A stretch of DNA of 64,000 bases from Chitinophagaceae bacterium PMP191F (GCA_001302245.1 LGYU01000006.1:34519-98518), one strand, 5' to 3'. Counted from the first letter of the stretch, positions 39,907 through 48,846 are shown. Numbers and translations are program-made. The notes: generated from the sequence alone by a model not told the origin.

Positions 39907-41070
39907 TTAGTATTTCGTCAACTCTGGCTGTACCTCATCTATATAAGCTAAAATACCACCTTTTAGATTGTACAGGTTGTTATAACCGAATTTATCCTGC
40001 AGTTCACGAATGGCTTTGGCACTGCGTCCACCCATTTTACAATGTACCACCACTTTGATATCCTTACTGATACGAGCGGCATTGTCAGACACTGTTGCCA
40101 GCGGAATTAACTCAGCGCCAATGTTCACAATATCATATTCGTGCGGCTCGCGTACATCAATCAACCGGAATTGTTCTCCTGTCACCTGCCAATTGTACAG
40201 TTCACGGGGTGTGATCTCTTTAACAGGCGTTTCCACTGCTTTTACACCGCAGAACTGTTCATAATCTATCAATGTAGTAATAGTAGGTTGTTCTCCGTTC
40301 AGCGGATTGTCTTTACGACGTTTGATATTGAACGTACGACTTTCAAAGTTCAATGCATCAAAGATATAAAAGCGGCCAGACAGTGTATCGCCCACACCGG
40401 TGATCACTTTGATCACTTCCAGTGCCTGCAGACTGCCGATAATACCCGGCAACACGCCCAATACACCACCTTCTGCGCAACTGGGCACCAATCCCGGTGG
40501 TGGCGGTGTAGGATACAGGTCGCGGTAATTGGGACCTAACTCTCCCTGTGCATTGGTATAGTTGAAAACTGATACCTGTCCTTCAAAACGGAAAATTGAC
40601 GCATATACATTGGGCTTACCTGCCAGTACGCAGGCATCATTTACCAGGTAACGGGTAGGGAAGTTATCCGTACCATCTGCCACTACATCATATTCTTTTA
40701 CAATGTCCAGCGCATTGGCAGAGGTAAGTTGTGTATTGTACAGTGTAAACTGAATATGCGGGTTCAACGCTTCCAGTCTTTTGCGGGCAGCCTCTACTTT
40801 GGGTTTGCCCACTTCATCTACTCCAAACAGCACCTGTCGCTGGAGGTTGCTGTCATCCACCACATCAAAATCAACAATACCTATTGTACCAACCCCGGCA
40901 GCAGCCAGGTATAACAATACCGGGCTCCCCAATCCACCGGAGCCTACCACCAGTACTTTGGCAGCCTTTAGTTTTTTTTGTGCTTCCAGCCCAAACTCCG
41001 GGATAATGATATGCCGGTTATAACGGGCCAGTTCTTCTTTGGAAAATGTTATGTTGGCATGATTGCTCAT
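39907..41070 (-). CDS. moeZ: E1-like adenylyltransferase with rhodanese domain (MoeZ/MoeB type)
   Basis: Activates the C-terminal glycine of a ubiquitin-like sulfur carrier with ATP and loads it with sulfur as a thiocarboxylate. The 387-residue protein has the ThiF/MoeB part (YNRHIIIPEFGLEAQ; VLVVGSGGLGSPVLLYLAAAG near 39-59; DFDVVDDSNLQRQ; VADGTDNFPTRYLVND; PSCAEGGVLGVLPG) and a C-terminal rhodanese domain from about 285 with active-site VVHCKMGGRSA near 342. This fusion is the M. tuberculosis MoeZ architecture. It is the last gene of the cys cluster, 77 bases after the carrier gene. Confidence 0.9.
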   Translation of the reverse strand: MSNHANITFSKEELARYNRHIIIPEFGLEAQKKLKAAKVLVVGSGGLGSPVLLYLAAAGVGTIGIVDFDVVDDSNLQRQVLFGVDEVGKPKVEAARKRLEALNPHIQFTLYNTQLTSANALDIVKEYDVVADGTDNFPTRYLVNDACVLAGKPNVYASIFRFEGQVSVFNYTNAQGELGPNYRDLYPTPPPPGLVPSCAEGGVLGVLPGIIGSLQALEVIKVITGVGDTLSGRFYIFDALNFESRTFNIKRRKDNPLNGEQPTITTLIDYEQFCGVKAVETPVKEITPRELYNWQVTGEQFRLIDVREPHEYDIVNIGAELIPLATVSDNAARISKDIKVVVHCKMGGRSAKAIRELQDKFGYNNLYNLKGGILAYIDEVQPELTKY

Positions 41071-41147
41071 ATAAAAAGCTTTTGTGTGTTACAGCTTACC
41101 GTTTGTAAGGCAAGCGAAATTTAGAAAAAAAACCTGCTGGCTGATCA

Positions 41148-41426
41148 TTATATACTGCCGCCGGCTATAGCAGGCACAATGCTGATCACCGTATCACTTT
41201 TAACGGTTGTTTTTCCTGCCTGCAGGTTGCGGATATCATCGTCGCCTACAAAAATATTTACAAAAGACCGGATCTGTCCCTGGTCATCCAGCAGGTGTTT
41301 TTTCAGCTCGGGAAAATTAACAGTCAGTTCGTTAACCGTTTCATCAATATTTTCTGCATCGATCTGCAGCTTTGCAGTGTTGTTTGTAAACCTGCGCAGC
41401 GGTGTTGGAATAATTACTGTAGCCAT
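41148..41426 (-). CDS. MoaD/ThiS-family sulfur carrier (CysO-like) with masked GG end
   Basis: A 92-residue beta-grasp protein: VIIPTPLRRFTNNTAKLQID, FVNIFVGDDDIRNLQAGKT, and the end ISIVPAIAGGSI. The di-glycine (89-90) is covered by two extra residues, Ser-Ile, so it must be trimmed before adenylation. The neighbouring JAMM peptidase gene (41635-42072) is the natural candidate. With CysM and MoeZ nearby, its role is most likely that of CysO: carrying sulfide as thiocarboxylate for cysteine synthesis. It is 208 bases after the peptidase gene, a gap with 7-bp-periodic DNA. Confidence 0.87.
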   Translation of the reverse strand: MATVIIPTPLRRFTNNTAKLQIDAENIDETVNELTVNFPELKKHLLDDQGQIRSFVNIFVGDDDIRNLQAGKTTVKSDTVISIVPAIAGGSI

Positions 41427-41479
41427 AATTGTGTGTTTTTATAATAAATGGTTATTGGTGCCGGCAATTGTGAAAAAGT

Positions 41480-41633
41480 CAAAGCCGGATGGCTGTATTG
41501 TTGAAGGGCTCCCTTGTTATCTGCTGTAACAATCAAACCATTCAACCATCCTGTTTTAGCTAAAAGCGAATTCCTAATATCCAATTCCTTCCTCCATGTC
41601 AACCTATCAACTTTTCAACCTGTTAAGTTTTAC
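41480..41633. repeat. 7-bp-periodic DNA between peptidase and sulfur-carrier genes
   Basis: Three arrays keep 7-base register: units like GGATGGC, TGTATTG near 41487, AACAATC, AAACCAT at 41528-41555, and TCAACCT, ATCAACT at 41599-41633. The first and second are roughly inverse complements. They lie within an operon rather than at its end. Confidence 0.6.
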
Positions 41634-41634
41634 T

Positions 41635-42072
41635 CTATAATTTAAACCCCTCAACATGCACAGTCACCTCCTCTTCTTCAAACTGGTGATCGTCATTCAA
41701 CCGCCAGGAGCGCAGCGGACCAGGGATCTTTTCCTGCACAGACACAATGATGTAAGAAAAGAAAGGTTGTGCAGCCACCCTGTCGTGTTCTGACGGAACA
41801 GCCGGGTGATTGGGATGTGAGTGATAAATGCCCAGCAGTTGCAATTGCTTTTTTTCTGCATATCCCTCTGCTTTCATATAATCAAGCGGAGCAATGGCAA
41901 AACGCCTTCTTTTATCCCCCTCTTTGGCATTGTTCACCACTACTATTTCAGTTACTATACGATGTTCATCCTCATCACTGGTACCCAGTAAAAAACCACA
42001 GCACTCATCCGGAAAGGCGTTGACGGCATCTTCCAGTAACAATTTCCTTGCCTTGGGTTCAAGCGTAATCAT
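41635..42072 (-). CDS. JAMM/MPN metallopeptidase (Mec+-like)
   Basis: A 145-residue zinc peptidase of the JAB1/MPN family with all ligands: Glu23 in PDECCGFLLG, His84 and His86 in YHSHPNHPAVPSEHD, and Asp97 (HxH, ten residues, D). Prokaryotic members next to sulfur carriers either trim carrier tails (QbsD with QbsE) or release cysteine from the carrier (Mec+ with CysO). Here both jobs make sense, since the carrier ends GGSI. The start codon overlaps the CysM stop by 4 bases (ATGA), so translation is coupled. Confidence 0.88.
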   Translation of the reverse strand: MITLEPKARKLLLEDAVNAFPDECCGFLLGTSDEDEHRIVTEIVVVNNAKEGDKRRRFAIAPLDYMKAEGYAEKKQLQLLGIYHSHPNHPAVPSEHDRVAAQPFFSYIIVSVQEKIPGPLRSWRLNDDHQFEEEEVTVHVEGFKL

Positions 42073-43016
42073 ATTAGTTCTAGTTTATTAATCAGTTCAC
42101 TGTATTTGTCTGCATTATCAGGAAAAACGGTTACCACGGTGCCCTGCTCCAGCTTTTCAGCCACACGCATGGCGCCTGCAAGATTGGCGGCTGCCGAAGG
42201 ACTTAACAACAAGCCTTCATGCCGGTAAGCAGCTTTGATCACTTCATATGCTTCTTCTGAACTGATGTCCAGGTTTTCATTGGCCACGGTGCTGTCATAA
42301 ATGGCAGGCACAACTGCTGTTTCCAGGTGCTTCCATCCTTCCAGGCCATGCATCGGGTTATCGGGTTGCAATGAAATCAGCCTGATGCCAGGATTCAACT
42401 GGCGCAACCTTCTGCCAGTTCCTGTAAAAGTGCCGGTAGTGCCCAGTCCTGCCACAAAATGGGTTATACCCGGCAAGGCATCCATAATTTCAGGGGCTGT
42501 TGAATAAAAATGTGCTTTCCAGTTATTATCGTTCTTATACTGATCAGCATAAAAATATTTATCCGGGTATTTTCCGGCCAGTTCACGGGCAACATCCTGT
42601 GCGCCATCTGTACCTTCAAAACGGGAGGTGTAAATAATTTCAGCGCCCAATGCAGTAAGTATCTCTTTTCTTTCCCGGGACGCATTTTCAGGAAGACACA
42701 ACACAACAGGAATGTTTAACCGCTGACCGATAGCTGCATAAGCGATGCCTGTGTTTCCGCTGGTAGCATCCAGCAAAGCTTTACCACGTACCAACTGGGC
42801 GTTTTCAATAGCGGTTCTAAAAATATTATAGGCAGCCCGTGCCTTTACACTACCGGAAAGCTGCTGCCATTCCATTTTGGCAAAAATGTTTACACCAGGT
42901 TTGCTGAACAGCCGCGTAACGCGGTGCAGCGGGGTATTTCCTACCTGGCTGGCCAGCGAGCGTACATTATGAACCAATGCAGTATGCGTTAACTGCTGTT
43001 GGGCCAACTGTTGCAT
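42069..43016 (-). CDS. cysM: PLP-dependent cysteine synthase, CysM type
   Basis: The 315-residue fold-type II PLP enzyme has the lysine in LSGSVKARAAYNI (K58), ATSGNTGIAYAA near 92 and the phosphate loop VAGLGTTGTFTGTGRRL. Coupled to genes for a CysO-like carrier, JAMM peptidase and MoeZ, it probably uses the carrier thiocarboxylate and an activated serine, as in M. tuberculosis, rather than free sulfide. An upstream in-frame ATG at 43049 lies inside the terminator hairpin (43034-43064) and encodes no family sequence, so ATG 43016 is the start. A leader peptide with six Cys codons controls it. Confidence 0.9.
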   Translation of the reverse strand: MQQLAQQQLTHTALVHNVRSLASQVGNTPLHRVTRLFSKPGVNIFAKMEWQQLSGSVKARAAYNIFRTAIENAQLVRGKALLDATSGNTGIAYAAIGQRLNIPVVLCLPENASRERKEILTALGAEIIYTSRFEGTDGAQDVARELAGKYPDKYFYADQYKNDNNWKAHFYSTAPEIMDALPGITHFVAGLGTTGTFTGTGRRLRQLNPGIRLISLQPDNPMHGLEGWKHLETAVVPAIYDSTVANENLDISSEEAYEVIKAAYRHEGLLLSPSAAANLAGAMRVAEKLEQGTVVTVFPDNADKYSELINKLELI

Positions 43017-43033
43017 TGTTGATTGTATTAAAA

Positions 43034-43064
43034 TAAAAAAGCTCCACATTCAGTGGAGCTTTTT
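43034..43064 (-). terminator. Attenuator terminator of the cysteine cluster
   Basis: On the minus strand AAAAGCTCCAC (43064-43054) pairs with GTGGAGCTTTT around a short loop, followed by a T run. It lies between the Cys-rich leader stop (43095) and the cysM start (43016). GTGGGG in the leader (43107-43112) can pair with CTCCAC of the first arm and would prevent the hairpin. Confidence 0.92.
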
Positions 43065-43094
43065 GTATACTGATGTATTACTACTCGTATTTTA

Positions 43095-43178
43095 TCATTG
43101 GCTATCCCCCACCATAATAACCCTATATTGTTTACAACAACAGCAACAACAAGCTTTGTATGTAGCAATAATAGTCAT
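43095..43178 (-). CDS. Cysteine operon leader peptide with six consecutive Cys codons
   Basis: ATG at 43178 opens a 27-codon frame that ends in TGA at 43095-43097. It reads MTIIATYKACCCCCCKQ and then RVIMVGDSQ. Codons 10-15 (43151-43134) are TGT TGT TGC TGT TGT TGT. A Bacteroidota -7 box lies 23 bases upstream and a terminator lies between the leader stop and cysM. Geometry fits classical attenuation. A ribosome stalled on Cys codons leaves GTGGGG (43112-43107) free to block the terminator, and a ribosome at the stop codon covers it. Polycysteine leaders that sense cysteine are known in mycobacteria; I know of none in Bacteroidota. Confidence 0.88.
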   Translation of the reverse strand: MTIIATYKACCCCCCKQYRVIMVGDSQ

Positions 43179-43200
43179 TCGGTTTGAGATGTATTTGCAG

Positions 43201-43208
43201 CAAATATA
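43201..43208 (-). promoter_or_regulatory. -7 box of the cysteine-leader promoter
   Basis: The minus strand reads TATATTTG, an exact TAnnTTTG match, 23 bases upstream of the leader ATG. A TTTG lies further upstream at a spacing of about 24 bases, slightly longer than usual. Confidence 0.6.
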
Positions 43209-43275
43209 AAAAGTTTTCCTTTTAAATTCCTACAAATAAAGTAGACTATTTGTTAATTTTTTTTCACAGAAATTA

Positions 43276-43394
43276 GCAGGTTGCAGGTTTTAAGTTTATG
43301 CACCACTACAATTTCTATTGAAAATCAATATCTATAATTTTTTAGAGAGATTAGCCTGTCGGCGACAAACCTGAAACCTAGAACTTATAACTTC
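43276..43394. repeat. Facing 7-bp-periodic arrays upstream of the cys leader
   Basis: 43276-43303 contains GCAGGTT twice, then TTAAGTT and TATGCAC. 43367-43394 contains AAACCTG, AAACCTA, GAACTTA, TAACTTC. The second array is a rough inverse complement of the first, with 63 bases of AT-rich DNA between. The region also separates the cys promoter from the lipoprotein gene end. Confidence 0.65.
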
Positions 43395-43397
43395 CTA

Positions 43398-44231
43398 CTA
43401 TCTTGGCAATGTGATCTCTGTAGAACTATTACCGATCTTCAGTACAGCTTTATTATCGCAGGTACCGTCGCCATAATCCAGTGTTCCGGAAATGAAGCCC
43501 AGATAAGTGAAAGATTGAACCCCCGAAACAATATTCTTACAGTTCATTTTTTTAATCAGCGGGCTGGTAATGGTTACAGTTAGGCTTTTACCGGCTGAAG
43601 TACTGCTCTGGCTGTTACCAGTAAGCGAAAACACATCATCATCAAACGTGATGGTACCTGCACCGGCTGTTTGTGTTAAGGTGTGCGTACCTGAATAATT
43701 GTAATAGCTGCCCAGCGGAGAAGTAATCTTTCCGCCCTGTGTAGTGGTAGTATAGCTGATACCGTTTGCAGTAGAATTGTTGGCAATAGAGAAATTACCT
43801 TCTACTTTATAGCCATTTACATAGTAATCGCCGAATACAACAGTAACAGTGGTTCCGTTCTTACGCAATTTGCCACTGATGGTAGCAGTGAATTTTCCTT
43901 TGCGCGTAATACCATTGCTGCTTACGCATCCGGCGCCAAAGTCAACTACCATTGTTTTAGGAAAAGTTTCTGTGTCGGCAGGGGTAATGGTAACAGAAGC
44001 ACAGGCTGCCTCACGGGCGCCGGCTATATTGCCGTTTTCACCTTCCTGCATTACTACATCAAATACATCACCATACAAGGCATCAGAAGTTCCGGCAGAG
44101 GTTGCCAGTTCCAGCGTAGTTGCCTGGTCTTCGGTAGAAAGTTTGTCGGCAGCTTTTTTACAGGCAAAAAAAGAACATAAAGACAGGCTTACGATACCTG
44201 CGGCTTTCATGGCGTTGATTGTTTGCTTCAT
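43398..44231 (-). CDS. Hypothetical lipoprotein
   Basis: A 277-residue protein with a lipoprotein signal, SLSLCSFFACKKAAD (lipidated Cys24). The mature part is rich in Thr, Ser, Gly and strand-like stretches (FTATISGKLRKNGTTVTVVF; SLTVTITSPLIKKMNC). Four later Cys residues (in ACASVTI, GAGCVSS, KMNCKNI and DGTCDNK) could form disulfides. I do not recognise a domain. It is divergent from the ECF sigma operon; no functional link is shown. Confidence 0.6.
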   Translation of the reverse strand: MKQTINAMKAAGIVSLSLCSFFACKKAADKLSTEDQATTLELATSAGTSDALYGDVFDVVMQEGENGNIAGAREAACASVTITPADTETFPKTMVVDFGAGCVSSNGITRKGKFTATISGKLRKNGTTVTVVFGDYYVNGYKVEGNFSIANNSTANGISYTTTTQGGKITSPLGSYYNYSGTHTLTQTAGAGTITFDDDVFSLTGNSQSSTSAGKSLTVTITSPLIKKMNCKNIVSGVQSFTYLGFISGTLDYGDGTCDNKAVLKIGNSSTEITLPR

Positions 44232-44607
44232 GGTAGTGATTTAATTAAGGGTATGTTGGATTAAAAAAATATGGGTTGCAAAAGCCGTAACGTTCAGTTA
44301 TTTATTTTGTTGTACACTACCTCTGTACAATTGTTTTTTTTGATCAAAACGCATCAACAACAATTCACCGCCTCAAAAAAACGTCTACTGAGACCAGAAA
44401 AAAACGGAAAGGTTTGAATGAGGCGGAAACATTTTTTTAACGGATCAATAAGCAGCGGAAAATGCCAGAAAAGGCTCAAATGGCGGTGCCGCGTGCACCT
44501 GAAGTAACAAATTGAACTCCGGTAACATGTCTTTTGCAACATTATGTGTGTCAGCTTTTGGCGGTTTCGGTTTTTAATTATTAATTTGACCTATTCGTGA
44601 TAGCAAC
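44232..44607. other. Divergent intergenic region upstream of the sigma gene
   Basis: About 375 bases between the lipoprotein gene and the sigma gene. CCGCCTCA (44370-44377) recurs inverted as TGAGGCGG about 45 bases later, giving a wide imperfect hairpin. TATTAATTTG at 44578-44587 is promoter-like but two bases off the TAnnTTTG spacing. No gene is seen. Confidence 0.4.
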
Positions 44608-45171
44608 ATGCCAGCAAACGGTTCATCATACGGATTATTCCGGGAAGACTTTCATCAATATTATAGCACGCTCTGCCAGTATGCTTTTACCATATTAAAG
44701 GATGCAGACCTGTGCGAAGATGTAGTGCAGGAAGTTTTTTTACGTGTATGGGAGAAGAAACAGGAGCTTGTAGGCAGTAAAGAACTGCGCTTTTACCTGT
44801 TCACTGCCGTACGCAACAATTGTCTTACTGCCCTTGAAAAGAACAGGAAGTACAGCACTACTTCATTGAACGACCACGATGCTGTTGCTGAACAGAAAGA
44901 ATTATTTCCCGAAAAACAGAACGGTAAAACATACGATGAGCTGCTGACCGAAGCACTGGCACAATTACCCCCCAAATGCCGCGAGGTTTTTATATTGAGC
45001 CGTATGAGTAAACTTACCTACCAGCAAATTGGTGATACTCTTGGCATTTCAGTAAAAACAGTTGAAAATCAGATGGGTAAAGCGCTGCGAACTCTCCGGG
45101 GATTTGTAAAAAGGCTACAATACATTATTATTATTGGTATTATATTTTCTCTTTTTATGCTTTTGCAATAG
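44608..45171 (+). CDS. ECF RNA polymerase sigma factor (FecI-like)
   Basis: The 187-residue protein has region 2 (YYSTLCQYAFTILKDADLCEDVVQEVFLRVWEKK, about 19-52) and region 4 (LPPKCREVFILSRMSKLTYQQIGDTLGISVKTVENQ, about 118-153). The last 19 residues (LQYIIIIGIIFSLFMLLQ) are strongly hydrophobic, as in some Bacteroidota ECF factors, and could touch the membrane. The FecR-like gene follows 44 bases later, then a TonB receptor with STN domain: a cell-surface signalling set. Confidence 0.92.
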   Translation: MPANGSSYGLFREDFHQYYSTLCQYAFTILKDADLCEDVVQEVFLRVWEKKQELVGSKELRFYLFTAVRNNCLTALEKNRKYSTTSLNDHDAVAEQKELFPEKQNGKTYDELLTEALAQLPPKCREVFILSRMSKLTYQQIGDTLGISVKTVENQMGKALRTLRGFVKRLQYIIIIGIIFSLFMLLQ

Positions 45172-45215
45172 GGGTAAGTTACACTTTGACGTTATTATAA
45201 ACAGGTAACCATGTT

Positions 45216-46208
45216 ATGCAGATAAACGACCAGATAATATTTCTCATCACCAGCCAGTTGCAGGGAAGCGCTTCCACTGAAGAAGCAACCCAATTGCAGC
45301 AATGGATAGATGCGGCTCCCGAAAACAGGGCTGTCTATCTTGACCTGGTTAAGATCTGGGAAAACAGCAACGCTTTGCTACAACAACCTGTTTTTGACAG
45401 TCACGCAGCCTGGAATAAGCTGGATGCTATTATTCAGCGCCGCGAACAACAGGCAATAGTAGTCCCCGTAAGATCACTGAACTACAAAAAATGGCTGGCT
45501 GTAGCCGCTGCTATCCTTGTAATAGCCACGGCAGGCTGGTTTGGCTGGAATAATTTTCATGCCCGTTCACAGAAAGTGACCGCTTCAGTGAATAATGAAA
45601 TGGTAGAGTTGCCCGACGGCTCTTCTGTATTGCTTCGCAAAGGCAGTACTATCCGCTATCCGGCCACTTTTAAGCGTAATGAAAGAAATGTGGAGTTGAC
45701 AGGTGAAGCTTTTTTCCAGGTACAACACAACGATCAGAAGCCCTTTAATATCACAACCGATCATTCAAAAGTTACTGTACTGGGAACTTCCTTCCTGGTT
45801 GATGCCAGCAAAACCGCCGATAAAGTAGTAGTGGTAACCGGAAAAGTTAAAGTAGCTGCTACCAGCAGCCAGCATCAGGAAGTGGTACTGACCGCCGGAC
45901 AGGAAGTGCTGGTGGAAGCTGACCTGATGCAGCAGAGCGAAGTAACCGATTCCAATTTCCTGTCATGGAAAACAGGCGTACTGGATTTCAAAGACGCATC
46001 ACTATCTAAAGTGTTGAAAGACATAGAACACTACTATAATACACCTATTTTACTGGAAGGAGAAAACCAGGATTCAGCTCCTTCAAAGCTCCGCCTGAAT
46101 GTTCAGTTTAAAAACCAGTCGCTGGAACAGGTGACTGAGGAAATCAGACTTCTGACAGGTTTGTATGTAAAAAAAGCAAAGGATTCCCTTATCTTTTACA
46201 AAAAATAG
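45216..46208 (+). CDS. FecR-type anti-sigma factor
   Basis: The 330-residue protein has a cytoplasmic N-terminal region (about 1-88), one membrane helix (WLAVAAAILVIATAGWFGW near 89-107), a FecR domain (ELPDGSSVLLRKGSTIRYP ... GEAFFQVQHNDQKPFNITT near 130-190) and a C-terminal DUF4974 domain (LDFKDASLSKVLKDIEHYYN near 255). It should hold the sigma factor until the TonB receptor reports substrate. Confidence 0.92.
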   Translation: MQINDQIIFLITSQLQGSASTEEATQLQQWIDAAPENRAVYLDLVKIWENSNALLQQPVFDSHAAWNKLDAIIQRREQQAIVVPVRSLNYKKWLAVAAAILVIATAGWFGWNNFHARSQKVTASVNNEMVELPDGSSVLLRKGSTIRYPATFKRNERNVELTGEAFFQVQHNDQKPFNITTDHSKVTVLGTSFLVDASKTADKVVVVTGKVKVAATSSQHQEVVLTAGQEVLVEADLMQQSEVTDSNFLSWKTGVLDFKDASLSKVLKDIEHYYNTPILLEGENQDSAPSKLRLNVQFKNQSLEQVTEEIRLLTGLYVKKAKDSLIFYKK

Positions 46209-46269
46209 TCACAATTCTCGCAATTAATCGTCAAATTGCTGTTCACATCTAACTAAACCCCTCCCAGAT

Positions 46270-48846
46270 GTGGACGGAATGATGGGAAGGCTGCTGATTA
46301 TGCTGGTTATTGTGTGTGTATGCACGCAACCACTCATTGCTCAAAAGCAAACTTTATTTGCACGTCCCTACCATCCGCCTGCAGTAAAAGCATCTATCCG
46401 CACATTCCTGGACGATATTGGTTACAACACAGGTATCGTCATTGAATATTCCACCAACAATATTGATACAGGCAAGCTCATTACTCTTTCCGGTAAACAA
46501 GGCACTATTGGCCAGGTATTACAACAGGTATTAAAAGGACAACTGATCAATGTTGTTGAAAAAAACAATAAGATCATACTGGTACCCTCGCCTACCCCGC
46601 TACCGGAAAATGCGTTTTCAACTTATTACTCAGTATACGGCATCATTAAAGAAAAAAGCAGCGAAGAACCGTTGATCGAAGCCAGTATCTGGGACATATC
46701 CACCGGCCGGGGAACCATATCCAACGCCCAGGGATATTTTACATTGCAATTACCCGAAGGCAAGCACACGCTTCGCATTTCATACGTAGGTCACATCGCA
46801 CGCACTGTAGATCTTCAACTGGATAACGATACCAGAACCGATATACAATTGGAACTGCAGAATACCATTGAAGAGATCATTGTAACTTCTGATAAAAAAG
46901 AAGATGCATTGCTGCAAGGACAGGAAACCCTGACGGAAAATATGCAAACGGCAACAGATGCGCTCAGCTCTATGTACATGTTGCCCGGTGTTCAGAATAC
47001 GCCTGAAATTACCAACGGAACGCTGGTGAGAGGCGGCAGCCCCGACCAGAATGTATTTTTAATGGATGGCAACACCATTTTCAATCCCACGCACCTGCTG
47101 GGTACCATTTCCATTGTCAATAAAACATCACTGAAGTACATGCACCTGTACAAAAGCAATTTCCCGGCAAGATATGGTGGCAGGCTTTCATCTGTAATGG
47201 ATGTGGTAACGCGCGAGGGCAATATGAAAAGGTGGACAGGCGAGGCTAACATAGGCCTGATGGCCGGTTCATTTACACTGGAAGGTCCCATTAAAAAAGA
47301 TAAAGCTTCTGTTATGTTGTCTGCACGGCAAAGCTGGGTAAATCCAGTACTGCAATTGCTGAAAGCAGGTATGAATATCAATTTTTACGATGTACATCTG
47401 AAATACACCCAGGTACTGGGCAGCAGGGACAAAATACTGGTAAGTGGTTATGCAGGTCACGATAAACTGACCTTACTAAAAGACAATACCAACAACCAGC
47501 AGCAGTGGGGTAACAAAGCAGCTTCAGTTACCTGGAACCACCTGCTGGGTCCACGTGCTTTTATTACTTCCTCAGTACATGGCAGCAGTTATAACAACAT
47601 CGCTGGTTTCCGGTACAACCTGTACGACAGTACCGGTATCAATATTCAGAAACGTGTGTACAATACGTTCTCTTCCATTGCTCAGTACAACGCACAAACC
47701 AATATTGAATTTTCACCCATCAACAATGTTCGTTTCCTGGCAGGTTTAAAAGCTGCCACCACGCGTATCAAGCCTTTTGATACCAATATTTCAGAAGACT
47801 TTGCCGACAGGCCAGAAGAGTTTAACTCTATTGCTCCATTGACATTTTATGAAATAGAAGGCTATTATGAAAATGAGATCAGGCTGGGCAAATTCTTTAT
47901 CCGTCCTGGTTTGCATGTAACCGAATTCAAATACAAAAGCTTCAACTATCTTTCGTGGCAGCCACGTATTTATACTGTATTCAAGCTGAGCAGTACTCAC
48001 CAGCTTAATTTTTCCTACAATCACATGACGCAGTTTATGCACCTGGTAACCAATCCTTACCTGGGCATTAACAGTGATGTATGGGTACCCAGCACCAGCA
48101 TGCTGGCACCCGAAGAAAGCAACATGGTGAATGTGGGCTATACCTACAATGGTAAAAAAGGTTTGCAGTTTGGCGCAGAAGTGTATTACAAACAAATGCA
48201 CAATGTGACCAATAATGCGGAAGGTAAAAACCTGTTCCTGAACACCGATAACTGGGAAGAAAACATCCAGTCCGGTAAAGGTTGGACGTATGGGCTGGAA
48301 CTCAAAGCACGCAAACGTACTACCCACTGGGAAATGTACGTATCATACACACTTGCCTGGAACTGGCGACAATTTAAGGATATTAATGAAGGCAAAAAGT
48401 TCCCTTTCAAATACGACAGACGGCACGATGTGAACATATACACATCCTATATTCTTAGCCCACGATGGAGCCTTGCAGCAGGCTGGTCATTTGCCACTGG
48501 CGACGTGTTCACGCTTCCCAACCGGATCTATGCCGATTTTGATGATGCGCAACAGATTGCCGACCCGCTGGCACCCAGGGAGTACCGCCTGGTGTATCAC
48601 TCATCTGCAGCCAACCAGTACCGCACCCTGCCTTATCACCGGTTAGACCTTTCTGCCACCTGGCATCATATACCAATGAAGAAATTACGTGGTATCTTTA
48701 CTGCCGGTATTTACAACCTGTACGGATCGCCCAACCAATATGTGTACGACCTGGAAGGCACCCTGGGACAACGTTCACTGGTGGTAACCACCCGGTACGA
48801 CTTTTTTAACGTAGTACCTTATATTTCATATTCCGTATCTTTTTAA
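46270..48846 (+). CDS. TonB-dependent receptor with STN and carboxypeptidase-like domains
   Basis: An 858-residue outer-membrane receptor. After a signal peptide (VCVCTQPLIAQ) come an STN signalling domain (about 38-115), a CarboxypepD_reg-like domain (YGIIKEKSSEEPLIEASIWD near 123), the plug (TDALSSMYMLPGVQ ... LVRGGSPDQNVFLMDGN) and a barrel ending in VVPYISYSVSF. It lacks a SusD partner. A DUF4249 lipoprotein gene starts directly after its stop. The substrate is unknown. The STN domain fits transducing a signal to FecR. Confidence 0.92.
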   Translation: MDGMMGRLLIMLVIVCVCTQPLIAQKQTLFARPYHPPAVKASIRTFLDDIGYNTGIVIEYSTNNIDTGKLITLSGKQGTIGQVLQQVLKGQLINVVEKNNKIILVPSPTPLPENAFSTYYSVYGIIKEKSSEEPLIEASIWDISTGRGTISNAQGYFTLQLPEGKHTLRISYVGHIARTVDLQLDNDTRTDIQLELQNTIEEIIVTSDKKEDALLQGQETLTENMQTATDALSSMYMLPGVQNTPEITNGTLVRGGSPDQNVFLMDGNTIFNPTHLLGTISIVNKTSLKYMHLYKSNFPARYGGRLSSVMDVVTREGNMKRWTGEANIGLMAGSFTLEGPIKKDKASVMLSARQSWVNPVLQLLKAGMNINFYDVHLKYTQVLGSRDKILVSGYAGHDKLTLLKDNTNNQQQWGNKAASVTWNHLLGPRAFITSSVHGSSYNNIAGFRYNLYDSTGINIQKRVYNTFSSIAQYNAQTNIEFSPINNVRFLAGLKAATTRIKPFDTNISEDFADRPEEFNSIAPLTFYEIEGYYENEIRLGKFFIRPGLHVTEFKYKSFNYLSWQPRIYTVFKLSSTHQLNFSYNHMTQFMHLVTNPYLGINSDVWVPSTSMLAPEESNMVNVGYTYNGKKGLQFGAEVYYKQMHNVTNNAEGKNLFLNTDNWEENIQSGKGWTYGLELKARKRTTHWEMYVSYTLAWNWRQFKDINEGKKFPFKYDRRHDVNIYTSYILSPRWSLAAGWSFATGDVFTLPNRIYADFDDAQQIADPLAPREYRLVYHSSAANQYRTLPYHRLDLSATWHHIPMKKLRGIFTAGIYNLYGSPNQYVYDLEGTLGQRSLVVTTRYDFFNVVPYISYSVSF

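Noticed and set aside
43017..43049. Longer N-terminus of CysM starting at 43049
   Set aside because: The start codon lies inside the attenuator terminator and the extra residues are not family-like; ATG 43016 is used.
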